64,000 nucleotides of DNA from Fredinandcohnia onubensis. GTDB lineage: Bacteria; Bacillota; Bacilli; Bacillales; Bacillaceae_L. The stretch is from contig NZ_NSEB01000007.1 in NCBI RefSeq assembly GCF_002734215.1, forward strand, positions 260,057 through 324,056, given 5' to 3'. This document shows, piece by piece, positions 31,991 through 40,056 of the stretch; position 1 is the first letter of the stretch; every line of letters starts with the position of its first letter. Position numbers and translations under genes: made by a program. The notes under the pieces are model-generated. The model was not told the DNA's origin, did not search any database, and saw nothing but the letters and a program-made list of their open reading frames with translations.

Positions 31991-32026
31991 AGGATAGAAA
32001 TGATTTCTTTTTTCTATCCTTTTTGT
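31991..32026 (+). terminator. Terminator of the MarR-MFS operon
   Basis: AGGATAGAAA (31991-32000) / TTTCTATCCT (32011-32020) then TTTTTG. Confidence 0.85.
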
Positions 32027-32132
32027 TTATAAAGCGATTATACTATTCAAAATAAGCAGATGATTAGATTGGTATGATGTAAATGGTTATAATTATGATT
32101 GAATACTATTATACATAAGGAGTGATTGAACA

Positions 32133-32696
32133 ATGTTTGATGTTGTTATTGTAGGCGCTGGCCCTGCAGGCGCAAGTGCAGCTTTATTTACAGCTAAGGC
32201 TGGTAAGAAAACATTACTTTTGGATAGCGATAAAGGTATGACCAAGCGTGCTTGGGTTGAAAACCATTATGGCGTTATGGAAATTGAAGGCCCTGAACTA
32301 GTTGAAATTGGCCAAAAACAAGCTGCGAAATTTGGTGCTGAGGTTGTTCAACAGGCAGTTACTTCTGTTGAAAAAACTGAAAACGGTTTTAAGGTTGTAA
32401 CTGATAACGGTGATTACGAAGGAAAATACGTGGTTTTTGCAACTGGAGCGTTAACGGACTTAGCTGCTGCTGCTGGAGTTGCTACCAAAGAAGGCACTGA
32501 GCCTCGTATTAAAACAGTTCTTGATGTTGATGCATCTGGTAAAACAAATGTTGAGGGTATCTGGGCTGCTGGAACGTGTGCAGGTGTAAGTGTTCATACG
32601 ATTATTACAGCTGGTGACGGTGCAAAAGTTGCAATTAATATCATTAGTGAAATTAATGGTGAGCGTTATGTTGACCATGACGTGTTGAAAAAATAA
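32133..32696 (+). CDS. Short FAD-dependent oxidoreductase (thioredoxin-reductase-like FAD domain only)
   Basis: 187 residues. Rossmann start VVIVGAGPAGASAALFTAKAGKKTLLLDSD at 4-33 and C-terminal FAD-site EGIWAAGTCAGVSVHTIITAGDGAKVAINI resemble thioredoxin reductase. The NADPH-binding insertion and the CxxC are missing, so this is a single-domain form, about 120 residues shorter than TrxB; it is intact rather than broken, with clean AAGGAG start region and terminator. Such short forms occur in Bacillaceae; electron donor and partner are unknown. Confidence 0.8.
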   Translation: MFDVVIVGAGPAGASAALFTAKAGKKTLLLDSDKGMTKRAWVENHYGVMEIEGPELVEIGQKQAAKFGAEVVQQAVTSVEKTENGFKVVTDNGDYEGKYVVFATGALTDLAAAAGVATKEGTEPRIKTVLDVDASGKTNVEGIWAAGTCAGVSVHTIITAGDGAKVAINIISEINGERYVDHDVLKK

Positions 32697-32704
32697 AATA
32701 TCTT

Positions 32705-32742
32705 AAAAAAGCCAGGTGAACAAATTTTCACCTGGTTTTCAA
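32705..32742. terminator. Bidirectional terminator between the FAD protein and crcB genes
   Basis: CCAGGTGAA (32712-32720) / TTCACCTGG (32727-32735) with TTTT right and AAAAAA left. Confidence 0.88.
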
Positions 32743-33098
32743 ATGATGATTTTAATGCCAAGATAAGCTGATATTGTACATATTATGGTCGATGCCAATA
32801 TGTAGAAATATGCTTGCTTTGATTGTCTAGTAACGAATAATTGAATAGCTTCATAACCAAATGTAGAAAATGTCGTAAATGCCCCACAAAAGCCGACTCC
32901 AAATATTAACCAACGCCATTCTGGTATCGTATGGGTTAGTTTAAGGCCAGTTAGAATACCTAATAGAAATGATCCAGAGATGTTTATGAACAAGGTTGGA
33001 TATGGAAATAAGGATCCGCTCTTTTTTCCAATCCATATTCCCGCAAGGTATCTACATGCAGCACCAGCTGCTCCTCCAATTCCAACGAGTACTATCAT
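32739..33098 (-). CDS. crcB2: Fluoride channel subunit CrcB/FluC (second of pair)
   Basis: 119 residues, four membrane spans. GGAAGAACRYLAG, NISGSFLLGILTG and GFCGAFTTFSTFGYE are the Fluc signatures (the Asn and Phe-box residues line the fluoride pore). Its ATG overlaps the stop of the upstream copy by four bases. In Bacillaceae such pairs form heterodimeric dual-topology channels that expel F-. Confidence 0.95.
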   Translation of the reverse strand: MIVLVGIGGAAGAACRYLAGIWIGKKSGSLFPYPTLFINISGSFLLGILTGLKLTHTIPEWRWLIFGVGFCGAFTTFSTFGYEAIQLFVTRQSKQAYFYILASTIICTISAYLGIKIII

Positions 33099-33478
33099 GA
33101 TTTTTCACCTATTTTTCTTAGATTCGCCAATCGATAGCCAACAAATGATAACAAAATTCCGAAAAAAAGACTCGTCGCTACATATAAGATGGCTAGGGTC
33201 ATTTTCCCTTCATCCATTAATTGAACAACTTCTACTGAAAAAGTGGAGAATGTTGTGAACGATCCGATAAAGCCTGTACCGAATAACAGTGATATCTTTG
33301 GATTAACTTTTTTCTGGTTAGTAATAAAGGGTAATAACCATCCTAAGCATAGACATCCAATTAAGTTAACAGATAGAGTTCCAATCGGAAAACCAGTAGT
33401 TGTAGGCACCAACCCTCCAAGCAGATAACGAGAACAAGCCCCAAGAAATCCACCAACCATTACAAAAAGTATTTCCAT
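33095..33478 (-). CDS. crcB1: Fluoride channel subunit CrcB/FluC (first of pair)
   Basis: 127 residues, four spans, with GGFLGACSRYLLGG, NLIGCLCLGWLLP and GFIGSFTTFSTFSVE. It precedes and overlaps crcB2. The leader of about 60 bases shows a TATAAT box but no recognisable fluoride riboswitch; the ribosome binding site (GATAGG) is weak. Partner of crcB2 in a heterodimeric channel. Confidence 0.95.
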   Translation of the reverse strand: MEILFVMVGGFLGACSRYLLGGLVPTTTGFPIGTLSVNLIGCLCLGWLLPFITNQKKVNPKISLLFGTGFIGSFTTFSTFSVEVVQLMDEGKMTLAILYVATSLFFGILLSFVGYRLANLRKIGEKS

Positions 33479-33718
33479 CCTATCACGGCCCTTGTTTTGA
33501 TAAAATTATTATATCATTTTATTAGGAGGTGGGGTGAGACCTGGAATGGCTGTCTCGGTACATCACTTTCCTTTTTTCAGGAAGTTTCCCTCCTCTAGCT
33601 CCTTTTAAGAATATCAAATAACCTTATTTAGCTTGAAAAACAAGGTAAATTAATTTTGAAACTATTTTTATGTACAACCGTAATATATAAAAGGATAAAA
33701 TCAGAAAGAGGAATGCAA

Positions 33719-34528
33719 ATGGAATCTAAACAAATACTTGAAAATGAATTAAAAAAGATAGAAGCATGGGAAAAAGACCAAAGTGGTTTATGGTTTTGGG
33801 AACGAATTGGTCGACTTCCATTTAAACTCCTTGATAAGCTTACACCAAAATTCATCCATGAGAAAATTGGTATTCTTCTTGATGAAATTGGAAGCTACTT
33901 ACAAAACGGTGGTAAATATCTCATCCAGGAAAAAGCCATTTTTAATCTAATTGAAAAAAAAGCAAATACGCCCATTGAAAGGATTGCAGATATCGAACAA
34001 ATCCCGCTTCGTACCATGATTGAAGCCAGTCAAGAGCATTCCGAAAAATGGGCAAAAGTGGCCACTTTGCAAGGAGCGACGACCGGTGTTGGTGGAATAT
34101 TTACACTTGCCATTGATATCCCTGCCTTACTTGGAATGTCATTAAAAACACTTCAAGAAATCGCAATAATCCATGGGTTTGATCCAAAAGAAAAAAATGA
34201 GCGAATATTTATCATTAAATGTTTACAGTTCTCTTCTGCAGATGTGGTCGGAAAGCAGGCAATTCTAAAGGAACTTTCCTCCTTTTATCAAGGCAGAAAT
34301 TCTTCGGATGAAATGATGTCACAGCTTCAAGGTTGGCGTGAGGTTGTGTACACCTATCGCGACTCATTTGGATGGAAGAAACTTTTTCAAATGATACCAA
34401 TTGCAGGGATTCTTTTTGGAGCTGTCTCCAATCGCTCGATGATTCAAGATCTCACGGAGACTGGAAATATGTTATATCGTAAGAGAAGAATTTTGGAAAG
34501 ATTACAAGATGAAGCTCCAGCATCCTAA
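33719..34528 (+). CDS. EcsC-family protein
   Basis: 269 residues from the ATG at 33719 (AGAGG seven bases upstream). EcsC domain at about 80-260: ATTGVGGIFTLAIDIPALLGMSLKTLQEIA (hydrophobic helical hairpin) and VVYTYRDSFGWKKLFQMIPIAGILFGAVSNRSMI. The family is named for the third gene of the B. subtilis ecs ABC operon, but here there is no ABC transporter nearby and the gene is alone. Function unknown. Confidence 0.9.
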   Translation: MESKQILENELKKIEAWEKDQSGLWFWERIGRLPFKLLDKLTPKFIHEKIGILLDEIGSYLQNGGKYLIQEKAIFNLIEKKANTPIERIADIEQIPLRTMIEASQEHSEKWAKVATLQGATTGVGGIFTLAIDIPALLGMSLKTLQEIAIIHGFDPKEKNERIFIIKCLQFSSADVVGKQAILKELSSFYQGRNSSDEMMSQLQGWREVVYTYRDSFGWKKLFQMIPIAGILFGAVSNRSMIQDLTETGNMLYRKRRILERLQDEAPAS

Positions 34529-34552
34529 AAGCCCCTTTTTAGGGGTTTTTTA
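34527..34552 (+). terminator. Terminator of the EcsC gene
   Basis: AAAAGCCCC-TTTTTA-GGGGTTTTTT. Confidence 0.85.
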
Positions 34553-34645
34553 GGGATTTAAGACTAACTTAGATCTAGGCGGTCACATTTTTCATATTAA
34601 TCGAATAAGATATGTAAGAGACTAACACAAAGGAGTTTTCAACTT

Positions 34646-35284
34646 ATGAAATGGAAAAATTACGGATTATGGGTCTCTCTTGCATCGATATTATATATGA
34701 TATTTAAGGACTTAGGTGTGCAAATTGATTTAACAGCCTGGGAAACATACGTAACTGCAATATTAGGGCTATTAGGGGCACTAGGGATTATTTCAAATCC
34801 AGATAAGGGTAAAGGTTTCTTTGACAAAATACCTGATACTTCTTTTGAGGCAATTGCACAAGTTACGGAACAATTACAAAACCAAAATCACCCCCCTACA
34901 GGTCTGGAAGGAAATACACCACAAAACCACACTCAGAGTCCAGGTAATGTCCAGCAGAACCAAAGCTATACTTCACAACAAACAATGAGCAACACACCAC
35001 AACAGCAACCACAGAATCAAATGGATCCCGTTCAAAATGAATATCAAGGTTACCAAAACCAAACAAATAATGCTCAACAATTCCAACAGCACCAAGAATA
35101 TCAAAATCAAGGTAATGTAAATAATGCGACTTACACGCAAGAAGTCGAACCAGCACAGGTTCAATCTGAACTTAATATAGACACTAATCAGTATGCCGAA
35201 GTATCTAATCAAGAGCAGACACCAAGTAATTTTGACAGAAGCTCTATTCACGGAATGCCAGCACCGCCAAACGAGCATATGTAG
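34646..35284 (+). CDS. Holin-like N-terminus fused to a long Gln/Asn-rich tail
   Basis: 212 residues, AAAGGAG nine bases before ATG. Residues 1-55 have two short hydrophobic segments separated by LTAWETYVTAILG and ending GIISNPDKGKGF, which resembles small phage-type holins of Bacillus (about 60-80 residues). Residues 75-212 are low-complexity: more than a third Gln and Asn, with QNQ, QQ and NQ runs and almost no hydrophobic residues. No lysin gene is near, so a prophage role is not supported. The tail may be disordered on one side of the membrane. Confidence 0.65.
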   Translation: MKWKNYGLWVSLASILYMIFKDLGVQIDLTAWETYVTAILGLLGALGIISNPDKGKGFFDKIPDTSFEAIAQVTEQLQNQNHPPTGLEGNTPQNHTQSPGNVQQNQSYTSQQTMSNTPQQQPQNQMDPVQNEYQGYQNQTNNAQQFQQHQEYQNQGNVNNATYTQEVEPAQVQSELNIDTNQYAEVSNQEQTPSNFDRSSIHGMPAPPNEHM

Positions 35285-35296
35285 TAAGTTTTTCCA

Positions 35297-35321
35297 AGCA
35301 CCTGGTCAGCAGGTGCTTTTT
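35297..35321 (+). terminator. Terminator of the holin-like gene
   Basis: AGCACCTG-GTCAG-CAGGTGCT followed by TTTT. Confidence 0.88.
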
Positions 35322-35402
35322 CATTGAAATAATATGAATAATTAACTGGGAAATATAAGAAAATAGATATATAGCGAACTGAAGTGTGGTGGATAAAACG
35401 AT

Positions 35403-35870
35403 GTGAAAGCTGTAGAACGTATATTTTGGAGTATTGCATTACCAGGGTTCGGACAATTATTAAATAAACAATATGTAAAGGGTCTAACCTTTATTTTCTT
35501 AGAGTTCTTAGTCAATACCCTTGCAAATTTCAATGAAGTCATCATGCTTAGCTTTTTAGGTGAAACACAACAAGCACTTGCATCCACTAATTATGGATGG
35601 CTCATGTTTTATCCCTGTTTGTATTTCTTTGCCATGTGGGATGCATTTAAAGAAGCTGGTGGTGGAAAAGCTCCCTATTCCTTTTTACCATTTGCATTTT
35701 GTGCTTATTTTGTTACGGTCGGTTTAATGGTCGCGCCTAAAGCTATTTTTTGGGGGATTACGTTTGGTCCTGTATTTTTCCCAATGATCTGTGTAATTCC
35801 TGGGCTAATAGTTGGCTTTCTCATAAGAAAAATCATCCTAACCTTTGGTAAAGAGGACGCTCTCGTGTAA
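35403..35870 (+). CDS. Small polytopic membrane protein (155 aa)
   Basis: GTG start, with GGTGG nine bases upstream. Begins ERIFWSIALPGFGQLLNKQYVKGLTFIFLEF, the amphipathic helix and Gly-rich turn of TM2-like proteins, followed by three or four more spans (about 60-80, 97-115, 120-145). Family not named with confidence. Single gene before a terminator convergent with cheR. Confidence 0.72.
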   Translation: MKAVERIFWSIALPGFGQLLNKQYVKGLTFIFLEFLVNTLANFNEVIMLSFLGETQQALASTNYGWLMFYPCLYFFAMWDAFKEAGGGKAPYSFLPFAFCAYFVTVGLMVAPKAIFWGITFGPVFFPMICVIPGLIVGFLIRKIILTFGKEDALV

Positions 35871-35880
35871 TACATATAAC

Positions 35881-35910
35881 AAAAGGTTGCTGAATAACAG
35901 CAACCTTTAT
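35881..35910. terminator. Bidirectional terminator between membrane protein and cheR
   Basis: AAAGGTTGCTG (35882-35892) / CAGCAACCTTT (35898-35908). Confidence 0.85.
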
Positions 35911-35913
35911 CAT

Positions 35914-36774
35914 TTATTTCACCTTTTTATACAACTTTTGTTTTTTACTGATTTCCTCGTAATAATCGTCTTTGTCCGTATAATAAATGGTTTCCTTATC
36001 ACCTAGTCCCAGTATGCCAAACATGCCTAAGCTCTCATAGAATAAATGATGAACCCGCTTCTGTAATTCTTTATTAAAATAGATGAGGACATTTCTGCAC
36101 AAAATGACATGGAACTCATTAAATGATTGGTCTGTTACTAAATTGTGCTGTGCAAATACGACATTGTTGGATAGATGCGAATGGAATTTTACTCCGCTAT
36201 CTGTAACTGTATAGTAGTCTGAAAAAGCATTATTTCCACCTGCTTGCAAATAGTTCTTCGTATACTTTTTCATATTCTCTATTGGGTATCTACCTGATTT
36301 TGCAATTTTTAATACATCAGCATTAATATCTGTCGCATAAATTTTAGTCTTCTCATAGAGTCCCTCTTCAAGAAGAAGAATTGCCATAGAGTATACCTCT
36401 TCACCTGTAGAACATCCTGCATGCCAGATACGGATTGATGGATACGTTCGCAATAATGGTACAACCTTTTCCCTAAATTCTAAAAAGAATAAAGGATCTC
36501 TAAACATCTCTGTTACATTAATCGAAAAATCGGCTATCAATCTGCGCAAACATCTAGGATCATGAAGAATCTTCTCAAGTAGCCCTGTTATACTAGAAAG
36601 CTTTTCTGCCTCTAGTCGATGCTGAACTCTTCTTCTTATGGAATTGTAAGCATAGCTTCGAAAGTCATACCCACACCACTTATAAAGACCCTGTAGCAGT
36701 AATTCAATTTCAATCTTTTCAAGATCTGAGCTTTCCTTCGTTTCAAGATTTACTTCACCAAATTGAGTATTCAT
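35914..36774 (-). CDS. CheR-type protein glutamate methyltransferase
   Basis: 286 residues: N-terminal CheR helical domain (about 20-85, RRRVQHRLEAEKL), then a SAM methyltransferase domain with FSINVTEMFRDPLFF, IWHAGCSTGEEVYSMAI (SAM loop), ATDINADVL and FHVILCRNVLIYF. In chemotaxis it methylates receptor Glu residues, but there is no CheB, receptor or motor gene here; it follows a hybrid kinase by 18 bases. Similar CheR-kinase pairs may act in non-motility signalling. Catalytic residues look intact. Confidence 0.9.
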   Translation of the reverse strand: MNTQFGEVNLETKESSDLEKIEIELLLQGLYKWCGYDFRSYAYNSIRRRVQHRLEAEKLSSITGLLEKILHDPRCLRRLIADFSINVTEMFRDPLFFLEFREKVVPLLRTYPSIRIWHAGCSTGEEVYSMAILLLEEGLYEKTKIYATDINADVLKIAKSGRYPIENMKKYTKNYLQAGGNNAFSDYYTVTDSGVKFHSHLSNNVVFAQHNLVTDQSFNEFHVILCRNVLIYFNKELQKRVHHLFYESLGMFGILGLGDKETIYYTDKDDYYEEISKKQKLYKKVK

Positions 36775-36792
36775 CGTTTAAGGAGTCCCTTC

Positions 36793-39700
36793 CTATTGAT
36801 ATAACCAAACCTTCATTAAAGAAATTAGTTGGTCAGGATTTATTGGTTTCACAATATAATCAGATGCTCCTACCTCCATACATTTCTCACGATCTTCTTT
36901 CATTGCTTTTGCCGTCAGCGCAATAATAGGTAAGGAAGAAAATTGTGTATTCTCTCTTATTTTTCTAATCGCCTCATATCCATCCATCTCAGGCATCATA
37001 ATATCCATTAATACGAGGTCAGTATCTGGTTGTTGCTGCAATAATTCAATTCCTTCAATCCCATTTTCAGCAAAAGTTACATTCATACCGTACATTTCAA
37101 GAATACTTGAAATCGCATATACATTTCGTACATCATCATCAACAAGAAGGATTTTTCTACCGAATAGACCCGTTTGGTCCTTTACTGAGCTAGTTGAAGG
37201 TATCTCTGTTGTTTTATTCATTAATTCGTTGTTACAATCTAATAATAATGAAATCTCTTCCTTCAACCTTTGCGGAGACTGCTCATCCTTAATAATAATT
37301 CGATGAACATATTTGTTCAGGAAAGTTTCCTCTTTTGATGATAGATCACGCCCTGTATAGACTAAAACCTTCACATCTTCATGATTATGCGAATTCTTTA
37401 TTTTCTCCAGTAAATCAAAACCGTTTGTGTCTCTTAATCCCAGGTCTAAAATAATAAAATCAAACCAATTTACCTTTAATTCTTCAATCGCTTCATAGCC
37501 TGAAGATACTGCTTTGATAATAATATCCATATTACCTATAAACTCCATTAGGGTATTTCGTTGTAGCAGATCATCATCAATGATTAAGAGCCGTTTAATA
37601 TGGCTATTTTCATCAACACTCGGAGTTTCTTTAAATACTACAGAAGTTTCAATACTACTCGTCTGAATTGATATAGGCCTTTCGGTAGATACCGCAACTT
37701 CATTTATAGCATTTTGATCTTCAATTTCATGTTGAAATTCACCAACGGTAAATGTAAAGGTACTTCCTTTTCCTTCTTCACTCTGGAGGACTATTTTGCC
37801 ACCAAGCAATGCGGCAATTTCTCTACTGATCGACAATCCTAGGCCAGTTCCACCATATTTTCGGCTCGTAGTACCATCTGCTTGCTGGAATGCTTCAAAA
37901 ATAAGTTGCTGCTTTTCAGTTGGAATTCCAATCCCGCTATCGATAACTGAAAAAGAAAAAGCAGGCTTGCTATTGTTTTTCAGGTAAGAGGAAATTTCTA
38001 GTTTAATCTCCCCTTCTCGGGTGAATTTAAAAGCATTTGATAATAGATTTCGCAGTACCTGTTGAATTTTTTGTTCATCATTATAAATGAAAGTTGGAAG
38101 ACCCTTTTCCACATTGATTGAAAATTGTAGACCTTTTTCATTTGCAACAGGTCTAAAGCTTCTTTCAACGTAATCAGCTAAATCCTCGATTGTTATTTTG
38201 GTAGGATTTACTTCCATTTTTCCGGATTCGATTTTTGCTAAATCTAAAATATCGTTAATTAGTGCTAATAAATCATTTCCAGCTGAGTAGATTGTCTTTG
38301 AATATTCTACTTGTTTTGTAGATAGATTTCCTTCAGTATTGTCCGATAAAAGCTTAGATAAAATAAGTAAGCTATTTAATGGTGTTCTTAGTTCATGGGA
38401 CATATTTGCTAGAAACTCAGATTTATATTTTGAACTCAATGCGAGTTGTTTTGCTTTTTCCTCTAGTTCCGCTCTTGCTGCCTCTACCTCTTTATTCGTT
38501 TGTTCAAATCTCTTATTTTGATCAGCTAGACTTTTCGCTTTTTCTTCAAGATCAGCGTTTGTTTGTTCCAGCTCTTCTTGTTGAGCTTGAAGTTTTTCCT
38601 CTGATTGACGAAGTGCTTGTGTCTGTTCCTCAAGCTCTTCATTGGTTGCTCTAAGTTCCTCTTGCTGCGCTTGAAGTTCTTCCGACTGGGCTTGAACCTC
38701 TTCCATTAAGGTTTGAGATTCCTCTAATAATTTTGCTAGCCTGATTCTTCCCATTACACTTTCAATGATTATTCCTAGACCATTCATTAGTTCTTCCAGG
38801 AAATCTTGTTGGGTCTTACTATAAGATTTGAAAGTTGCAATTTCGATAACTGCCTTTACATCCCCCTCAAAAACAATCGGTAATACGTATATATTTAAAG
38901 GAGATGCTTCTCCTAACCCTGAACTTATCCGTACATAGTCTGAAGGCACATCTGTTAAAATAATTGGTGATTTTTCAAGGACAGCTTGTCCAATCAGCCC
39001 TTCACCCAAACGAATTGTATTCGAGAAACTCTTTCGTTCCTTAAAAGCATAGGAGGCGAGCAGTTTAAAATGCGCTTCCTCATCATCAGCGTTTACTATA
39101 TCCTTGATATAAAATACAGCATGGCTAGAGTCGACTAAAGGAACTGTCTTAGACAGAAAAGTTTGTGCCAATGTTTCTAAGTCGTTTATTCCCGTTAGGC
39201 TCGTAGTAATTTCCGCAATATTAGAATTCAACCAAGTCAATTCTTGTTCTCTATTTATTTGCTGTTGTAAGGAATCTGTCATTATATTAAATGAGCTTGC
39301 GACATCACCTATTTCATCACGTGAAACTACCTCAACCTTTGTATTTAAATCAGCACTACCGTTAGCAACCTGTTTCATTACAGTTGAGACCTTATTTAAC
39401 CTATTTGACAGTGTCCAGATACTTTTCGAAAGAAGACCCATGATTAAAATGACGCTAATAATGATAATAATTGCACTGATTATCAGTTCTTTCTTAAACT
39501 CTGAAACACTATCATGCAATGATGATTCCATGCTTACTTCAAAAGATTTTGTTATGTCAGAAAGAACGGTAAAGAATTCTTCATGAAGTTCAGCTGAACT
39601 CTCATCAATCACAGCAAGAGCTTCATCTTTGCTACCTGCGTTGACAAGGTCGATTAACTCATTTTGATACAGATTGAAATCACTATTTATACCTTTAAGT

Positions 39701-40032
39701 TCCTTTATTAAATGTTTTTGTTCTGCAGTATACGCCTTTTCTTCAATTAAAGTAATATTTTGTACAATGGATTGATTTTCTTCCTGTAACTTTACCAGTT
39801 CTTGTTGGATCATGTTATCATCATTAAATAAAACGAGGTTTCGCAGTCGGATCCCTTCATCCTTGATATCCCGATGAATTTTTTCTGCTAGTATAGTTAA
39901 TTCATAGTTTGATTGTATTGTAGTACTCATTTTATTAAGACTAGAGATCTGAGTCCAGCCAATACCTATGAGAACAATAAGTAAGATTGGTAATGTACTA
40001 AGCCCTAATAATAATTTTGTTCTTAATTTCAT
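36793..40032 (-). CDS. Hybrid sensor histidine kinase: HAMP-GAF-HisKA-HATPase-REC-REC
   Basis: 1079 residues. TM1 about 7-27, a helical extracellular sensor (30-180), TM2 about 183-205, HAMP (206-260), GAF (about 280-425), coiled coil of QxEEL repeats (430-545), HisKA with phospho-His in SHELRTPLNSL (about 560), HATPase with NLLSNAFKFT, DSGIGIP and GGTGLGLSISRE, then two receiver domains: the first with DDDLLQRN and ILDLGLRD, the second with DDDVRNVYA and LMDIMMPEMDGYE. It has no histidine phosphotransfer domain. Its likely partners are the downstream CheR and the upstream REC-GGDEF-EAL-LuxR regulator 24 bases away. ATG after AAAGGAA. Confidence 0.93.
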   Translation of the reverse strand: MKLRTKLLLGLSTLPILLIVLIGIGWTQISSLNKMSTTIQSNYELTILAEKIHRDIKDEGIRLRNLVLFNDDNMIQQELVKLQEENQSIVQNITLIEEKAYTAEQKHLIKELKGINSDFNLYQNELIDLVNAGSKDEALAVIDESSAELHEEFFTVLSDITKSFEVSMESSLHDSVSEFKKELIISAIIIIISVILIMGLLSKSIWTLSNRLNKVSTVMKQVANGSADLNTKVEVVSRDEIGDVASSFNIMTDSLQQQINREQELTWLNSNIAEITTSLTGINDLETLAQTFLSKTVPLVDSSHAVFYIKDIVNADDEEAHFKLLASYAFKERKSFSNTIRLGEGLIGQAVLEKSPIILTDVPSDYVRISSGLGEASPLNIYVLPIVFEGDVKAVIEIATFKSYSKTQQDFLEELMNGLGIIIESVMGRIRLAKLLEESQTLMEEVQAQSEELQAQQEELRATNEELEEQTQALRQSEEKLQAQQEELEQTNADLEEKAKSLADQNKRFEQTNKEVEAARAELEEKAKQLALSSKYKSEFLANMSHELRTPLNSLLILSKLLSDNTEGNLSTKQVEYSKTIYSAGNDLLALINDILDLAKIESGKMEVNPTKITIEDLADYVERSFRPVANEKGLQFSINVEKGLPTFIYNDEQKIQQVLRNLLSNAFKFTREGEIKLEISSYLKNNSKPAFSFSVIDSGIGIPTEKQQLIFEAFQQADGTTSRKYGGTGLGLSISREIAALLGGKIVLQSEEGKGSTFTFTVGEFQHEIEDQNAINEVAVSTERPISIQTSSIETSVVFKETPSVDENSHIKRLLIIDDDLLQRNTLMEFIGNMDIIIKAVSSGYEAIEELKVNWFDFIILDLGLRDTNGFDLLEKIKNSHNHEDVKVLVYTGRDLSSKEETFLNKYVHRIIIKDEQSPQRLKEEISLLLDCNNELMNKTTEIPSTSSVKDQTGLFGRKILLVDDDVRNVYAISSILEMYGMNVTFAENGIEGIELLQQQPDTDLVLMDIMMPEMDGYEAIRKIRENTQFSSLPIIALTAKAMKEDREKCMEVGASDYIVKPINPDQLISLMKVWLYQ

Positions 40033-40056
40033 GAATCGGTTCCTTTCATGTCACAT

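Noticed and set aside
33479-33540. A fluoride riboswitch before the crcB pair
   Set aside because: The conserved GGNGAUGG...CCGCC blocks are not found; the leader is only about 60 bases long.
34646-35284. A prophage or prophage remnant
   Set aside because: Only the holin-like N-terminus suggests it; there are no lysin, structural, integrase or repressor genes around.
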